A DNA stretch of 64,000 nucleotides from Diplonema papillatum (Eukaryota; Euglenozoa; Diplonemea; Diplonemida; Diplonemidae), in contig JAPJBO010000097.1 in the NCBI GenBank assembly GCA_030068145.1, forward strand, positions 337,665-401,664, given 5' to 3'. Made by a program: the position numbers and the translations under genes. The notes below the pieces were generated by a model that was given only the letters and a program-made list of their open reading frames with translations, did not search any database and was not told where the DNA came from. Positions 39,293 to 49,622 of this stretch are shown piece by piece (within the stretch, counting starts at the first letter, position 1; the number at the start of each line of letters is the position of its first letter).

Positions 39293-41299
39293 GCACCGTG
39301 CTCAAACCCCCAACCCCCCCCTTCTCTCCCAGTTTTTTCCTTTCTTCCTCCCTTAATCCGTGCCTCGTAACACACAGCCGCCGAGCAACACGAAACCACC
39401 CAGAAGAAAAGCCAGGCACCGGGATCTTCCTGACGAGCACGCAACCCGGTGAACATAATCAAGAGTCGAAGATTAGCGTCGAAACTTCCTGGCTTTTCAC
39501 GCCGTAGCAGAACGACCACACCCCACCCAATCCCAAACACCCCTAAACGCGTTAGGGGACTCCACAAGGTTTCACAACGGAACGACACATCACCCGAAAC
39601 GATGGCACCCTCTCACTTTTCTCAACCCCCCCCCACCCTACCCAAGCCTCTACGGTCAACCGGAGACTTTAAAATACCATAACGCTGGAAAAAGTTCTTG
39701 AAACCCTGACCGGCTGATAATCAGCCGGCTGATTTTTGGAAGGTCTGCCGATCAGACGGTTTTTGCGACAACATCTTGACAACTTACCCGAGTTGTGCGT
39801 CAAGCTGATCCCGCTCCATGGGCGGCAGTCCAAAGCTTACACTGTTGAAAATCGGCTGATTTTGTGCGAGTCTGCTGTAAAAAAAGCTTGAAATTTAATC
39901 AGCCAGCAAGCCGGCTGATCGCGCGCACACAGAAACTACCAGTAAAACGGACCACCGCAAAATTCTTGCCTCTCCCTCCATCCCTCAAAACCAGCACCAA
40001 GAACAACGCCCCCCTTCTCTTCATCCCGAACAAAAGGAGTCATGCACTCCCTTCTTTTCCTCCCTTTTCCCCAATTCTCTTCTTTAGCAGGGTCCCTCAG
40101 CAGGATTACTTTCTCGCACTCTTTTCCTTTTGGTAGGTTCAACCACGCATGTCCTCTGTTGATCTGCGAAGTTTCATTCGCAGAAGAGAAGACACGTCGG
40201 CGCGGTCTAGCGAGTAGCATGCGTTTTTGAACTGATTGCATAGACATGGTTGTAGGACCTTCTTCCTGTGACGGAATTGCTTGTGCTCTAGCAGCACGGG
40301 TAGTAGAAGGTAGGCAATTGGCGCAAGTTGAGAGAGCCTAGCCCGATTGGAAGAGCTTGCTGTTGGCACGCTCGAGAGTCCGCATTACCTTCAGCCGTGC
40401 AGTCTAAGTCGATATTTTGTTCCGACGTCGCGATGTTGCCGCGAGGAGGGGCCATGACATCAACTGCATGAAGAAGAAGCTGCTGCAGCTCGAATTGAAG
40501 CCACACTAATCACGAGCTAGGCTGTGTTGTCCGCTCACCTGCGCATCAAGCAGGATCCACGGAAGTGAAAGCCCCGCAACCCACAAAACCCTCGGAAAGC
40601 CAGCAATTCCGACTGAGCCACCTCGAGGCCGAAAAAAAAGAGAAACTTTACCGGTTGATGAACACGCGTATTTTGGCGGGGTTTCGTGTCGGCTGTAAAC
40701 TGAGTTATGCACAAATGGCCACAACATCGTCCCACACAGGTACCAGCATTGGGGCAGCAGGCCGGTCATGATTGCACTCCGCTGATCCTGCAGTTCCTCG
40801 TACAAGCGAGTCTTGTAACACAACTAAGATTTTCTCCCCGGAGAGACCCATGTGGAGACTGCAAGAGGTGCAGTTGGAAGCTTTGAAACAGCTAGTCAGG
40901 GCAAGACTGTCGAGCTTTAGACTGCACAGCCCCGCTGGCCGCGCGAACGCTCCCGCCGCGGCGGGCTTGCCGTCGCCGGCCCCGGAGGCCAGGTATAAAT
41001 ACCCCCCGGCGAGCGCGGCCGCGAGCGCGCCGGCGGCGAGGCCGGCGGGGCCCGGGTCTCCCCGCGCGGCGGACCAGCCGCCGCAGGCGGCCAGGCCCAC
41101 GGCCCCGCAACCGGCGGCAGGTGCCCAGTTGTTTCGAGATTTTGAGGACACGTTTGAATCCGTTGAGGACAGGGCTTTCCGAATATTTGGTCGGATAAAA
41201 TTTTTGACCGACCGACCCCCCCCCCCGGAAATGGAGGTCGGCACCCGAAAAAATGGGGTCCTGGAGATCGGTTTTTGTTCTCTCTGCATCCAGGAGGGG
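39293..41299. other. Unassigned region with repeat remnants
   Basis: 39622-39672 matches 22995-23040 (C-run followed by ACGG-CAACCGGAGACTT). 40095-40230 is a diverged, inverted match to the middle of the R-family unit (CACTCTTTTCCTTTTGG and nearby). 40930-41110 is very G/C-rich. No gene is supported. Confidence 0.35.
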
Positions 41300-41517
41300 G
41301 TCAGATTTTGATCGCTGGGCTAGCTGGCAGCTTGCCCATAATCGCGCATCCCAGAACTACTCGAAAACCAAAAGATTTCCCAAAAAGACCTCGAAAATAA
41401 TTTCCAGACGGCTGCTTTTCACACCGAAAAATCGCAAAAAAAAAAATCGGACCGGGGGAATCGAACCACGGCCTACAGGGGCCCAGGAGGGTGCGGTAAC
41501 CGTTAGGCTATGTTGCC
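41300..41517 (-). mobile_element. SINE-like element with tRNA-like head
   Basis: The minus-strand head (about 41446-41517) has an A box TAGCCTAACGGTTA, a B box GGTTCGATTCC and then an A/T-run. The body towards 41300 contains GGCTGCTTTTCA and GCCCATAATCGC on the plus strand, both recurring in the element at 41722-42000. Anticodon pairing is poor, so the head is probably not a functional tRNA. Confidence 0.45.
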
Positions 41518-41721
41518 AAACCTCGGGCCAAAATTCGCTTTTAGCGCCTGCTCAGTTGGAATTCTTATCGGAAAGTGCGAGATCGTCATTTACTCGTTTC
41601 CAGTGTCCCAGGACGGTATTTCTGCTCTCTCAGAGCTTATTTCGCCCGGTTTGCGAAGAACTCAAAATGAGTCCAAAAATTCTCACTCGGTAGTAAACAA
41701 AAAAAAATTCCGCTGTTTTTT

Positions 41722-42000
41722 TAGCCCATGGTCCAGAGGTTACCACACCCACACAGGGGTTTGAGGGTCGGTGGTTCGATTCCCGCCGGAAATCGTTTTT
41801 TTGGGTTTTTGAAACAACCCCAAAACCGACCTTTTGTCCATCTGCACGCCAGATTTTGGTCGCCACGCGAGCTGATTGCTTGTCCATAATCGCCAGGGAT
41901 AGCTCTTTCCATCCCAAAAAAAAATTCCCAAAAATTCCAAAATTTTGACCCAAAACGGGCTGCTTTTCAGACGGAAAATCTGTGACACTTTTTCGTGGAA
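41722..42000 (+). mobile_element. SINE-like element with tRNA-like head, opposite orientation
   Basis: The head (41722-41795) has an A box TGGTCCAGAGGTTA and a B box GGTTCGATTCCC with standard spacing, ending in a run of T. The body contains GTCCATAATCGCC and GGCTGCTTTTCAGACGG, like the element at 41300-41517. The two heads face each other about 200 bases apart. Confidence 0.45.
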
Positions 42001-42007
42001 TGGGTGA

Positions 42008-42105
42008 TATAACAAGTGATCACTTGTTATATAACAAGTGGCCCTTGTTGTACATTTTCACTTGTTAGGTCACTTGTTATATAACAAGTGATTGTGCATG
42101 ACAAG
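42008..42105. repeat. CACTTGTTATATAACAAGTG palindromes
   Basis: The exact 20-base palindrome occurs twice and shorter forms overlap, so the region can form several alternative hairpins. The style resembles the ACTAGT palindromes at 39.1-39.3 kb. Confidence 0.7.
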
Positions 42106-42785
42106 TGCGTCGTGTACGGACGGAGGGGGGGGGGGGGGTCGTTGTTGTTGGTGATGGTTTTGTGGGATGAAGTAGGGGAAAGAAAATTTCTTTTTGCGGT
42201 GGTCTCCGCTGGCCTGGTAGTCCGTGCTACCTCCTTTCTTTTACACTCGTTCTCTTCTCTACTCACTACTGTACGTACTCTTTCGCTCTTTTTCTCTCTT
42301 TGGCTAGCCAAAACAAAAGACTTCTGCGACCGACACCACGAACACATTCGCAATGAATGTGGCCCTGGGCCCCCCACGTGCATACATGTTGAGCAGGGGT
42401 TGCCATGTAGCCCGTATCGGTCTAAGTCAACACTGTTACTTTCATGGGATGTTCACCGGGGAAGGGTCCGACCTAACCGTTAGTCAACAGCAACGTCGAA
42501 AAGGGGGAGGGGGAAAGAAGATAGAAAATCGGTGGGGTTGACAAGCTCGTAAGTGGTTGTTTGTAGATCAGTACAACCTTAAACTACGCCTAGCACACGG
42601 CCAGGCGGTCTTTAACGAACCTCCAGTACATTAAACGCAAGTCGGCAGGTCGTCATCAGACGCGGCACGAAAAGCAAACGTCGCCGACGCAGCACTTCAG
42701 CAATGCGTCCTCTTATTTACAGTGGGCACCGTACCTGAACTCAGCCCCGCTAGGCCGAGATTCCGGCTGTTCCGCAGGGCATACA
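42106..42785. other. Spacer and 3' flank of the USP-RT gene
   Basis: Contains a G-run near 42125-42139 and, at 42345-42430, an inverted match to 22775-22870. No gene is recognised. Confidence 0.3.
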
Positions 42786-45700
42786 TCACTCCCCGAAGTT
42801 GACGTACGTGCAGAGACGTTCGTGCACATGCAGGCCTCTGAGGCCCCGGAACAATCGACCGTCCTTGGTGCGGTCGGTGAAGCAGCGCTTGCAGCGCAGT
42901 TCCGGGGGGTCCTTGGGCTGTTCAGGTGGCTGGTCGTGTGCTGCCAAAGCGGCGTCGGAGGGCATGGGTTGGCAAGATTCCAGATTCGCGTCGGTACAGG
43001 GCGGACTAGAAGGTATCAGCGGGACCTGCGGTGGGACTGTTGTTGCCATCATAGTAGGTGATGGCAAGCGTTCGACCACCTCGTGGGACGCATTGGGGAT
43101 TCGTACGTATGCGGCGAGGTATATGTCAGTCCAAGGAACGTTGTCGACGTGCAAGACTCGTTCGTCATCGAAAAGCGTCCATTGCATCCCTTGCAAGACG
43201 TATGTGACAAAATGGCCGCTTGTCGTATTTTGTCCCGTGTGTACAACCACCGCGGAAAGGCGTAGTGTGCCGTCCGGCAGTCGCAGGAGGAGCGGTAGGG
43301 AAGCGTCATTCCGTAGTCTCGCACCATCGCTTGCGTAAATGCCGAACTGCAACAGCAGGCACTCGGACGCCACATGCACGTTCATGGTCTCCACAACGGA
43401 TCCAGCAGCTCCGCAGTCACACCTCCTCTCCGGATTCATAATTCCACGAACACAGAATGCGTCCTCCACCGGCCTTCCACGAGGGACTTGAAGACACCGT
43501 ACCAGTTGATGACGGGTGGATGTGGCGCCACAGGCGATACATCGTGTTGTTGTCGTCATCGTGTTTTCCAGGCACGTCTGGAAAAGCCGCCAATCCGGAC
43601 AAGCCTCCGTCGTCTCGTCCGGCCCTAGGGAGCTGTCTGTCCTATCCAGAATTGCAACCAAAGCCTCGTGCGCGTCGTGCTGTCGCGCATCGCAGAACAT
43701 TGGGAGCATGGCGAGGATTGTTTCAGCCCCTATCCTTCGGCTGTCTTGGCTGAGCTGGCTCCTCCCCGAGCGCGAGCTTACCAGTAGGACGAAGTACGTC
43801 AAGAACTCCTTCAGGAACCCCCGGAAATTCAGAGGATTCTGCGCAAGACTGTAATACATGTTCTCGATCGGTTCCACACGCAACAAGAGCTGCAGTACCG
43901 CATTGAGAAAACAAGTATTCCCAAGGTTCGGGAGGCCGGCAGGTTCAAACGGTGACGGGTCGAACATGCGGGAGGGCCGTTGGATACAAATGACAGCTTG
44001 GCGGCCGACAGCGGGTGATGATTCCAGCATGTCAGGCACTGCATGGGACACGTCGCAGCGCCGTTTCGGTCCAGGCTGAGCAGCCTCATCGTCTCTGCGC
44101 TTGCGCTTTCCTTTAGTCGTCCCATCCTGGGGCACAAGATCACGACGCTGCTTCGGAGCCGCAGTGGAAGGCCGATCGGGCGTATCTCGTTCCGTTCGTG
44201 TGCCAGGTCGAGGACGGTCCCTGTATCTCACGAAGGCCTTCTCAGCGAGCAGCCTCTCGACCGCTTGGTCGATGGACTCCAAGTCGGGCATCTGCAGAAT
44301 GCGTTCCACTTCATGTACGAGCCACACGAAGTGCGCACGGATCTTCTCGCAGTGATCACCGAACTTCGCTTCTGGGTACGTGTCTAGTAACCATTTACGA
44401 AACCCACTTTTTAAGACACTCTTGCGGTACCCCCGTCTCATGAGCTTCAGCACCGTGTTGTTCATCTCGGTCTTAAAGTCATGGAGGTTGTTCGCAATCC
44501 TGCCGTTACGCACAAGCGCTCCGATGAGGATACTCGACCCAAAGTTCGATGGAGCCGTGGAGAGCACGGATGTGTACGCCAAGGGCTGGTATCGGTATGC
44601 CTTCGCTTTGTCGAGGACTGACAGGCGCATGTATCTCCTCCCGGACATCTCGGAGACTTCATGTCGAATCCGAATACCAAGGAAAGTGGCGTCCCCAACC
44701 TTGGCGTTTGTCTGTTTGTACCTCATGTTGTACACAGATTCCGGTGGGGGTTTTGTGCCGAAACACAACAGATCGTCAATGAAGCGGCGTGTCAGGCTAA
44801 GCAATGCCGCACGTTGCGTGTCCCCGTCTTCCAAGAGTCGCATCATGTATTTTCGCTCTTTCGCATAGCAAAAGAGGTTGGCGATGTCCGGGGAAGCGTT
44901 CGCACCCATTGGGATGCCTAGCGTCTGCCTCATGAGAACCCTATTGACCAGAACATAGGTATTCACCAGGCAGAAAGACAAGAGGGTCTTGAGCTCCTGC
45001 GCCGAATACGCTGCTTCATGTGACCGTACCTCCGTGTTTACCTTAAAGGCGAAACAGCGCTTCTTACGAGTCGGCCCGTGTTGGCTCTTCGGACGTACTA
45101 ATACGAGTCTTCCCGCGTCCACGTTCAAACGTGCAGCCTCCGCCGCGAAGGCCTCATTAATCGTGTCCGCAACCGCATTAAGAAGCTCCTCAAGCTCCAG
45201 CTGGTCATACATCGTTGTAAAGTCAAATGTACCAGCGTCCAGCTGCGCGAGTTCGTCCGCGTGTGTCTTCAGGAAGAAGGCCGTGTCGTCGCTCGACTCC
45301 GTGATCCAGAAGTACCGGTACCCAGTCGCGTTGAACCGAATGTCGTCTTCCCGCCGGAGGATGCTCATGATCGCCTTCAGCAAGCCGGTCAGGTCCAGTT
45401 GCGCGTCCGTCGTAGACGAGAACGTGGTCTTAGGGCGGGCGTCCCGTCCAGCATCGGCCGCCTCGGAGTCGGAGTCGACACAGTTCTTCCGCGAAACCCC
45501 AGCGATGTACCGCATGGACGTCACTTCCTTGTGCAGCTTCAGGGTGCCATATGGTTGACACCGCAGCGCAGGGGATCCCGCCCACTGCTGCTCCAACAGC
45601 TGACCATGCGGGGTCGGGCATAAGGAGTCCGGCAAGGGCGGGCAGGGCAATGGACTACCAGAAGGGTAGAGCAGGTTAGGTGATTCTTCCGACTGTCGGT

Positions 45701-47159
45701 TCACCACAACACCGGCAGAATTTGGGGGCGTAGACGAGCCGCGTAGCTGATCTTGAGCAGGAAGTATCATGGAGGGTGACGGCGCACGGACAGTCACGCT
45801 GTGGGCAATCTGGGGGACCCGGACAAAGGCCGCGAGGTAAACATTGTCCCAAGGAATGTCCTCGACGAGGCTGACCCGTAGATCGTCGAAGAGGATCCAA
45901 CCTGAGTCTTGCGCAACGTACGTGACGAAGTGCCCACTAGCCGTACTCTCCCCCAAGTGCACCACGACTGCAGCGAGGCGCAGTAGGTGGCCCGGTAGCT
46001 CTAAGAGGAGAGGTAACCCAACGTCATTCCGGCGTCTAGCGCCATTTCTCGTGTAGATGCCAAATTGCATCAGTACACAATCAGCCGTTAGCCGGAGGTT
46101 CGTATCCTCTGCCACAGTCCCTACAGCTTCGCAGTCGCACCCTCTCTTCGGATTTACAAACCCGCGTACGCAGAGAGAATCTTCCAGCCTTTTTCCGCAG
46201 GGGATCTGCAGACATTGTACCGCCTGAGGGCTGGAACTAGTTCGTCCACATGCCTCACATCGTGTCGTGTTGGTCCAACGGTTCTCCACGCATGCTAAGA
46301 AGAGCTGGTAGCCCGGGCAGGGGGCCTCGGTTTCGTCCGGTCCCAGCGTCGTCTCAGTCGCGTTCAGGATCGCTACCAATGCTTCGTGTGCATCGTGCTG
46401 CAGCGCATCGCAGAAGTTTGGGAACATGTTTAAGACGGCCTGCACACCCATTCTTCGACAGTCCTGGCTGCGCTGGTCCCCGCTGTCGCGCGAGCTTGCT
46501 AATACGGCAAAGTAAGCCAGGAAGTCCCGGAGGAACCCACAGCAGTTGAGGCGGTCCTGAGCAAGGCTCCAGTACATCTCCCTGATCGGTTCAACCCGTA
46601 TGAGGAGTTGCAGCACAGCACCAAGGAAGCACGTATTCCCCAGATTTGGGAGGCCGGCAGGACCAAACAGTGCCGGATCATGCTTCACGAAAGGCGGACT
46701 TGCACAGATGACCGATTGGCAGCGTGTGGATGTCGGGGGAACTGCATGAGCTGGTTTACAGGGGGGGGGGGGGGGGGGGTTAATTTTGGGAAAAGTACTT
46801 TTTCGGGAACTTCGGGCCGCAGTCAAAAATGGGTCGCAAATGGAGAGAATGGGGGCCAAGGGGTGCATTTTAATGATTTTCGCGGCCGATCTTCCAAATG
46901 CGCACCTCAGAATTGAACGCGTACACATGCAGAGTGACACCGGAGACACACGGTCACAGGAGACACCTGGTCGGAAAAAACCAGCACAATATATCCGAAC
47001 AACACCTAGAATTGTTGTCCAAAAATAAAGAAAATGCTGTCCACGCTTCCTGTTGGGGAAACCACTACCACAGTGGAGCAAAATCTCCAACGAGAAGACA
47101 CGCAAGGAGAAGCCGGATATCGTCAGCTCGTACAACACGTACATGGGCGGCGTCGACAT
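42786..47159 (-). CDS. USP-RT-USP protein: reverse transcriptase flanked by two ubiquitin-specific proteases
   Basis: Numbered over the 1457-codon frame. USP1 (about 160-455) has LPNLGNTCFL with Cys177, QHDAHEAL, two Cys pairs in the finger (CEAC 301-304, CDC 341-343) and SGHFVTYV with His410. USP2 (about 1070-1360) repeats all of these (Cys1093, HDAHEALVAIL, CIAC, SGHFVTYV with His1316) and is clearly a duplicate of USP1. Between them an RT (about 590-960) shows TFDFTTMYDQL (motif A), QTLGIPMGANASPDIANLF (motif B) and RRFIDDLL (motif C), the pattern of Penelope-like RTs. No endonuclease motif was seen. The C-terminus has CKRC...HVHERLC, a possible zinc finger. Residues 1 to about 130 run through a poly-G tract and antisense to a piggyBac relic, so the true start is probably downstream (for example ATG at 46868) or the element is 5'-truncated. 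Confidence 0.8.
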   Translation of the reverse strand: MSTPPMYVLYELTISGFSLRVFSLEILLHCGSGFPNRKRGQHFLYFWTTILGVVRIYCAGFFRPGVSCDRVSPVSLCMCTRSILRCAFGRSAAKIIKMHPLAPILSICDPFLTAARSSRKSTFPKINPPPPPPCKPAHAVPPTSTRCQSVICASPPFVKHDPALFGPAGLPNLGNTCFLGAVLQLLIRVEPIREMYWSLAQDRLNCCGFLRDFLAYFAVLASSRDSGDQRSQDCRRMGVQAVLNMFPNFCDALQHDAHEALVAILNATETTLGPDETEAPCPGYQLFLACVENRWTNTTRCEACGRTSSSPQAVQCLQIPCGKRLEDSLCVRGFVNPKRGCDCEAVGTVAEDTNLRLTADCVLMQFGIYTRNGARRRNDVGLPLLLELPGHLLRLAAVVVHLGESTASGHFVTYVAQDSGWILFDDLRVSLVEDIPWDNVYLAAFVRVPQIAHSVTVRAPSPSMILPAQDQLRGSSTPPNSAGVVVNRQSEESPNLLYPSGSPLPCPPLPDSLCPTPHGQLLEQQWAGSPALRCQPYGTLKLHKEVTSMRYIAGVSRKNCVDSDSEAADAGRDARPKTTFSSTTDAQLDLTGLLKAIMSILRREDDIRFNATGYRYFWITESSDDTAFFLKTHADELAQLDAGTFDFTTMYDQLELEELLNAVADTINEAFAAEAARLNVDAGRLVLVRPKSQHGPTRKKRCFAFKVNTEVRSHEAAYSAQELKTLLSFCLVNTYVLVNRVLMRQTLGIPMGANASPDIANLFCYAKERKYMMRLLEDGDTQRAALLSLTRRFIDDLLCFGTKPPPESVYNMRYKQTNAKVGDATFLGIRIRHEVSEMSGRRYMRLSVLDKAKAYRYQPLAYTSVLSTAPSNFGSSILIGALVRNGRIANNLHDFKTEMNNTVLKLMRRGYRKSVLKSGFRKWLLDTYPEAKFGDHCEKIRAHFVWLVHEVERILQMPDLESIDQAVERLLAEKAFVRYRDRPRPGTRTERDTPDRPSTAAPKQRRDLVPQDGTTKGKRKRRDDEAAQPGPKRRCDVSHAVPDMLESSPAVGRQAVICIQRPSRMFDPSPFEPAGLPNLGNTCFLNAVLQLLLRVEPIENMYYSLAQNPLNFRGFLKEFLTYFVLLVSSRSGRSQLSQDSRRIGAETILAMLPMFCDARQHDAHEALVAILDRTDSSLGPDETTEACPDWRLFQTCLENTMTTTTRCIACGATSTRHQLVRCLQVPRGRPVEDAFCVRGIMNPERRCDCGAAGSVVETMNVHVASECLLLQFGIYASDGARLRNDASLPLLLRLPDGTLRLSAVVVHTGQNTTSGHFVTYVLQGMQWTLFDDERVLHVDNVPWTDIYLAAYVRIPNASHEVVERLPSPTMMATTVPPQVPLIPSSPPCTDANLESCQPMPSDAALAAHDQPPEQPKDPPELRCKRCFTDRTKDGRLFRGLRGLHVHERLCTYVNFGE
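46761..46780 (+). repeat. G homopolymer at the 5' edge of the USP-RT gene
   Basis: About 20 consecutive G, read as a polyproline stretch in the minus-strand frame. It likely marks the boundary between the USP-RT element and the piggyBac relic, and is prone to sequencing-length error. Confidence 0.6.
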
Positions 47160-47768
47160 GGGCGATCAGCTCATGGCGAGTTGCGGGCGACTCATGAAGG
47201 GCCGGCGTTGGTACCTCAATTTTTTTCCTACGTAGTCGAGGTCTCCACTGCGAATGCCTACATCGTGTGGAAAATGCTGAGGACTGACAAGAAAGGAAGA
47301 ACACCTTCACTTCCCGATTTCAAGCGCAAGCTGGTGATGGAGCTCCTTTCCGCCGAAAAGGACTGCCCAACAGGGTGCTCTACAGAGACGGGAACCCCTT
47401 CCAACAAAACGATGCCGCCACCCTCACCTTCGCCCCAATTTGCTCGCAAGACAGAAAAGCAGAAGCACGGCGTTAAGCACAGGTTGAACGGGCTATTTCA
47501 CAACCTCGTCAAGCTGGATCAGCAGCGACAGTGCATATGCCGCGTGCAGCGCAAAGGTGCTCTTTACAAATGCGAGCAGTGCGATGTCCCTCTTTGCCCT
47601 GTGGAGTGTTTCGGAAGGTACCACACCATGGCGCAACATCTCTTCGATGACCCAACCATGCAAGGCACCGTTGACCGTTTGAAGGACCCCAACGGCCGGC
47701 ACTTCAAGAGAGGGAGGGATCTTACACTGTCGGCTGGCCACAGAATCAGCAACGTTGCAAAGAAGTAG
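47034..47768 (+). pseudogene. piggyBac transposase C-terminal relic, frameshifted
   Basis: One frame encodes RKEKPDIVSSYNTYMGGVDM and GDQL, the diagnostic YNxYMGGVDxxDQ motif around the last catalytic region of piggyBac (DDE) transposases. It shifts near 47225 into another frame with NAYIVWKML and, 75 residues later, a Cys-rich C-terminal domain (CRVQRKGALYKCEQCDVPLC and GRYH) that binds DNA ends in this family. A first shift near 47085 is also likely. The N-terminal catalytic half is absent. The minus-strand USP-RT frame overlaps its 5' part. Confidence 0.75.
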
Positions 47769-48222
47769 TGGAATCAGAGACCCTTTCTCCTCGTCGCTGC
47801 ACCAAATCAAATGATCATCTCTTCACACGCCCGTTTTTCCCTGTCCGCCTTCGAGCACTCACCCCCCGTCTTTTGCTACTGTCCCATACTGGCTGGGTCC
47901 CGGTTTCGCGGTGGCATCTGTTCGTCACACGGGCAACAGTTTTGTCAGATGAAGGGCGCATTTGAAAGATCTGTGAAATATCTTTCCAAAGAAGCAAACA
48001 CCGGCCACTTTAGTTGGATATGCACTGGCTGGGTGTGGCTTGGGTCCCTGGCACGTGCCAGAGCTTTGGGTTCTGTAATGAGCACAGGCAAGAACTCGAA
48101 AAACACCAATTTCTGGCCAGGCCCCAAGTTTTGCAGTGGCATCTGCTTGGCAGCTTGGGCAGCAGTTTTGTCCGATGAAGGGTGATTTTGAACATATATA
48201 TATATATGAGACGATGCCATAA

Positions 48223-48253
<31 letters not shown>

Positions 48254-48254
48254 G
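47769..48254. repeat. Imperfect tandem repeat and G-run
   Basis: Two copies of a segment ending CAGTTTTGTC-GATGAAGG (about 47905-47955 and 48125-48183) are about 225 bases apart. 47940-48030 also resembles 23330-23415 (GATGAAGG-CGCATTT). A (TA)n tract is at 48193-48207 and a G-run of about 28 at 48222-48250. Confidence 0.5.
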
Positions 48255-48915
48255 GGGTTTGCAAGAACGTGCTTGGAATGGGTATGTGCTCAACACCGCA
48301 CTGGTCCCGTCTGCGCCGTGTTTCGGTCCTTTAAGCCACGGACACATAAGGCGGACCATCATCAGCGTGGAACCTGAGTGTCTGCAGACAGGACTGCGGT
48401 GTGAGTCTGGTTTGTCAGGCGGCTGTTCGTAGCTCGTCACAGCCAGGACCACCCGTGCTACTAGAGCACAGGCGAATCCGTCACGGGGAGAAGGCCCCTA
48501 CAACCGTGTCTGAGCAATCAGTTAAAAAACTCAGGGCACTCGCCCTGATTGTGACTGCGACTCGCTAGGCAGCACTGACTTGTCTTCTTTTTACGGTGGC
48601 AATCTGCGAAGTAAACTCCGCAGAGCACAGTGGACATGGGGTTGCCGTGTGCAGCACCAATGGTTGAAGTACCAAAAGGAAAAGAGTGCGAGGAAGTAAT
48701 CCTGCGTGCTGAGGGCAGCAAGTCGCGTTACGCGAAGTACCCTACTGGAATGGGGGGATTGCAAGAACGTGCTTGGAATGGGTATGTGCTCAACACCGCA
48801 CTGGTCCCGTCTGCGCCGTGTTTCGGTCCTTTAAGCCACGGACACATAAGGCGGACCATCATCAGCGTGGAACCTGAGTGTCTGCAGACAGGACTGCGGT
48901 GTGAGTCTGGTTTGA
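48255..48915. repeat. R-middle-R repeat unit, second locus
   Basis: R copies at 48262-48413 and 48768-48913 flank a middle of about 345 bases nearly identical to that at 23908-24250. The period is about 508 bases. A small TATATATGAGACGATGCCAT plus G-run module is repeated on both sides (48195-48250, 48915-48955, 48970-49000). Confidence 0.6.
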
Positions 48916-49018
48916 ACATATATATATGAGACGATGCCATAAGGGGGGGGGGTTTGCAAGAACGTGCATGGACGATGCCATAAGGGGGGGGGGGGGGGGG
49001 CAGATGTTTTCTGGCATA

Positions 49019-49185
49019 CACGGTGAACTCCAGCCTCTGAGCTGGAGTGGATCGGGAGGTCCTAGGAGAGGGTGTGGTCACACCCGCAAAGGGCATGTGA
49101 CACCCGCAAAGCGGGTGTGGAAACAGGGGATTTCGGTGGAAATACCTTGGTTCTCATCGGTATTCTGGACCGGCCTTGTTTCTTT
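49019..49185. repeat. Left terminal inverted repeat of the CMC transposon
   Basis: Matches the inverse of 53045-53228, from CACGGTGAACTCC through GGTTCTCATCGGTATTCTGGAC. The subterminal GGGTGTGG-CAC-CCCGCAAAGG repeats are fewer here than on the right. Confidence 0.8.
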
Positions 49186-49622
49186 TGGAATGCAACATGT
49201 TCCTTTTGAACCTCAACCCCCTCTGGATTATGTTTGTTGATTGAATTACCTCAGAATACGACTCCCAGTGCCCTTCTCTCATGGGGTTGGGCCAGTTTCG
49301 CTTGTTACTGGGGCCATGGTTTTGTATTGGGGTTTTTTGCTGTGTCTACCTTTTCTTGATTGTTAGACTCTATGTAGTGCAACAGCAGTGAATCGGAACT
49401 TGACAGATCGTGGGGTTCCACCGTTATCCACCGTTGTGTGGACCCCCAAACTGCAGACTGTAGGGGATTTCTTGTGGCGGCGGTCTGGATTTTGCGTCAG
49501 CAGGTGGACAACAACAAGGAGAAAAAGAACTCGAGAACAACCGGCGATAAAACAAACATAGCATAACTTTGTGGGAACTTACAAAGGAAGGAAGGACAGA
49601 TCAAGTCTTCGATCAGAGCAAG
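49186..49622. other. Transposon 3' non-coding region
   Basis: Lies between the left inverted repeat and the stop of the transposase-like gene. No gene is recognised. Confidence 0.4.
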
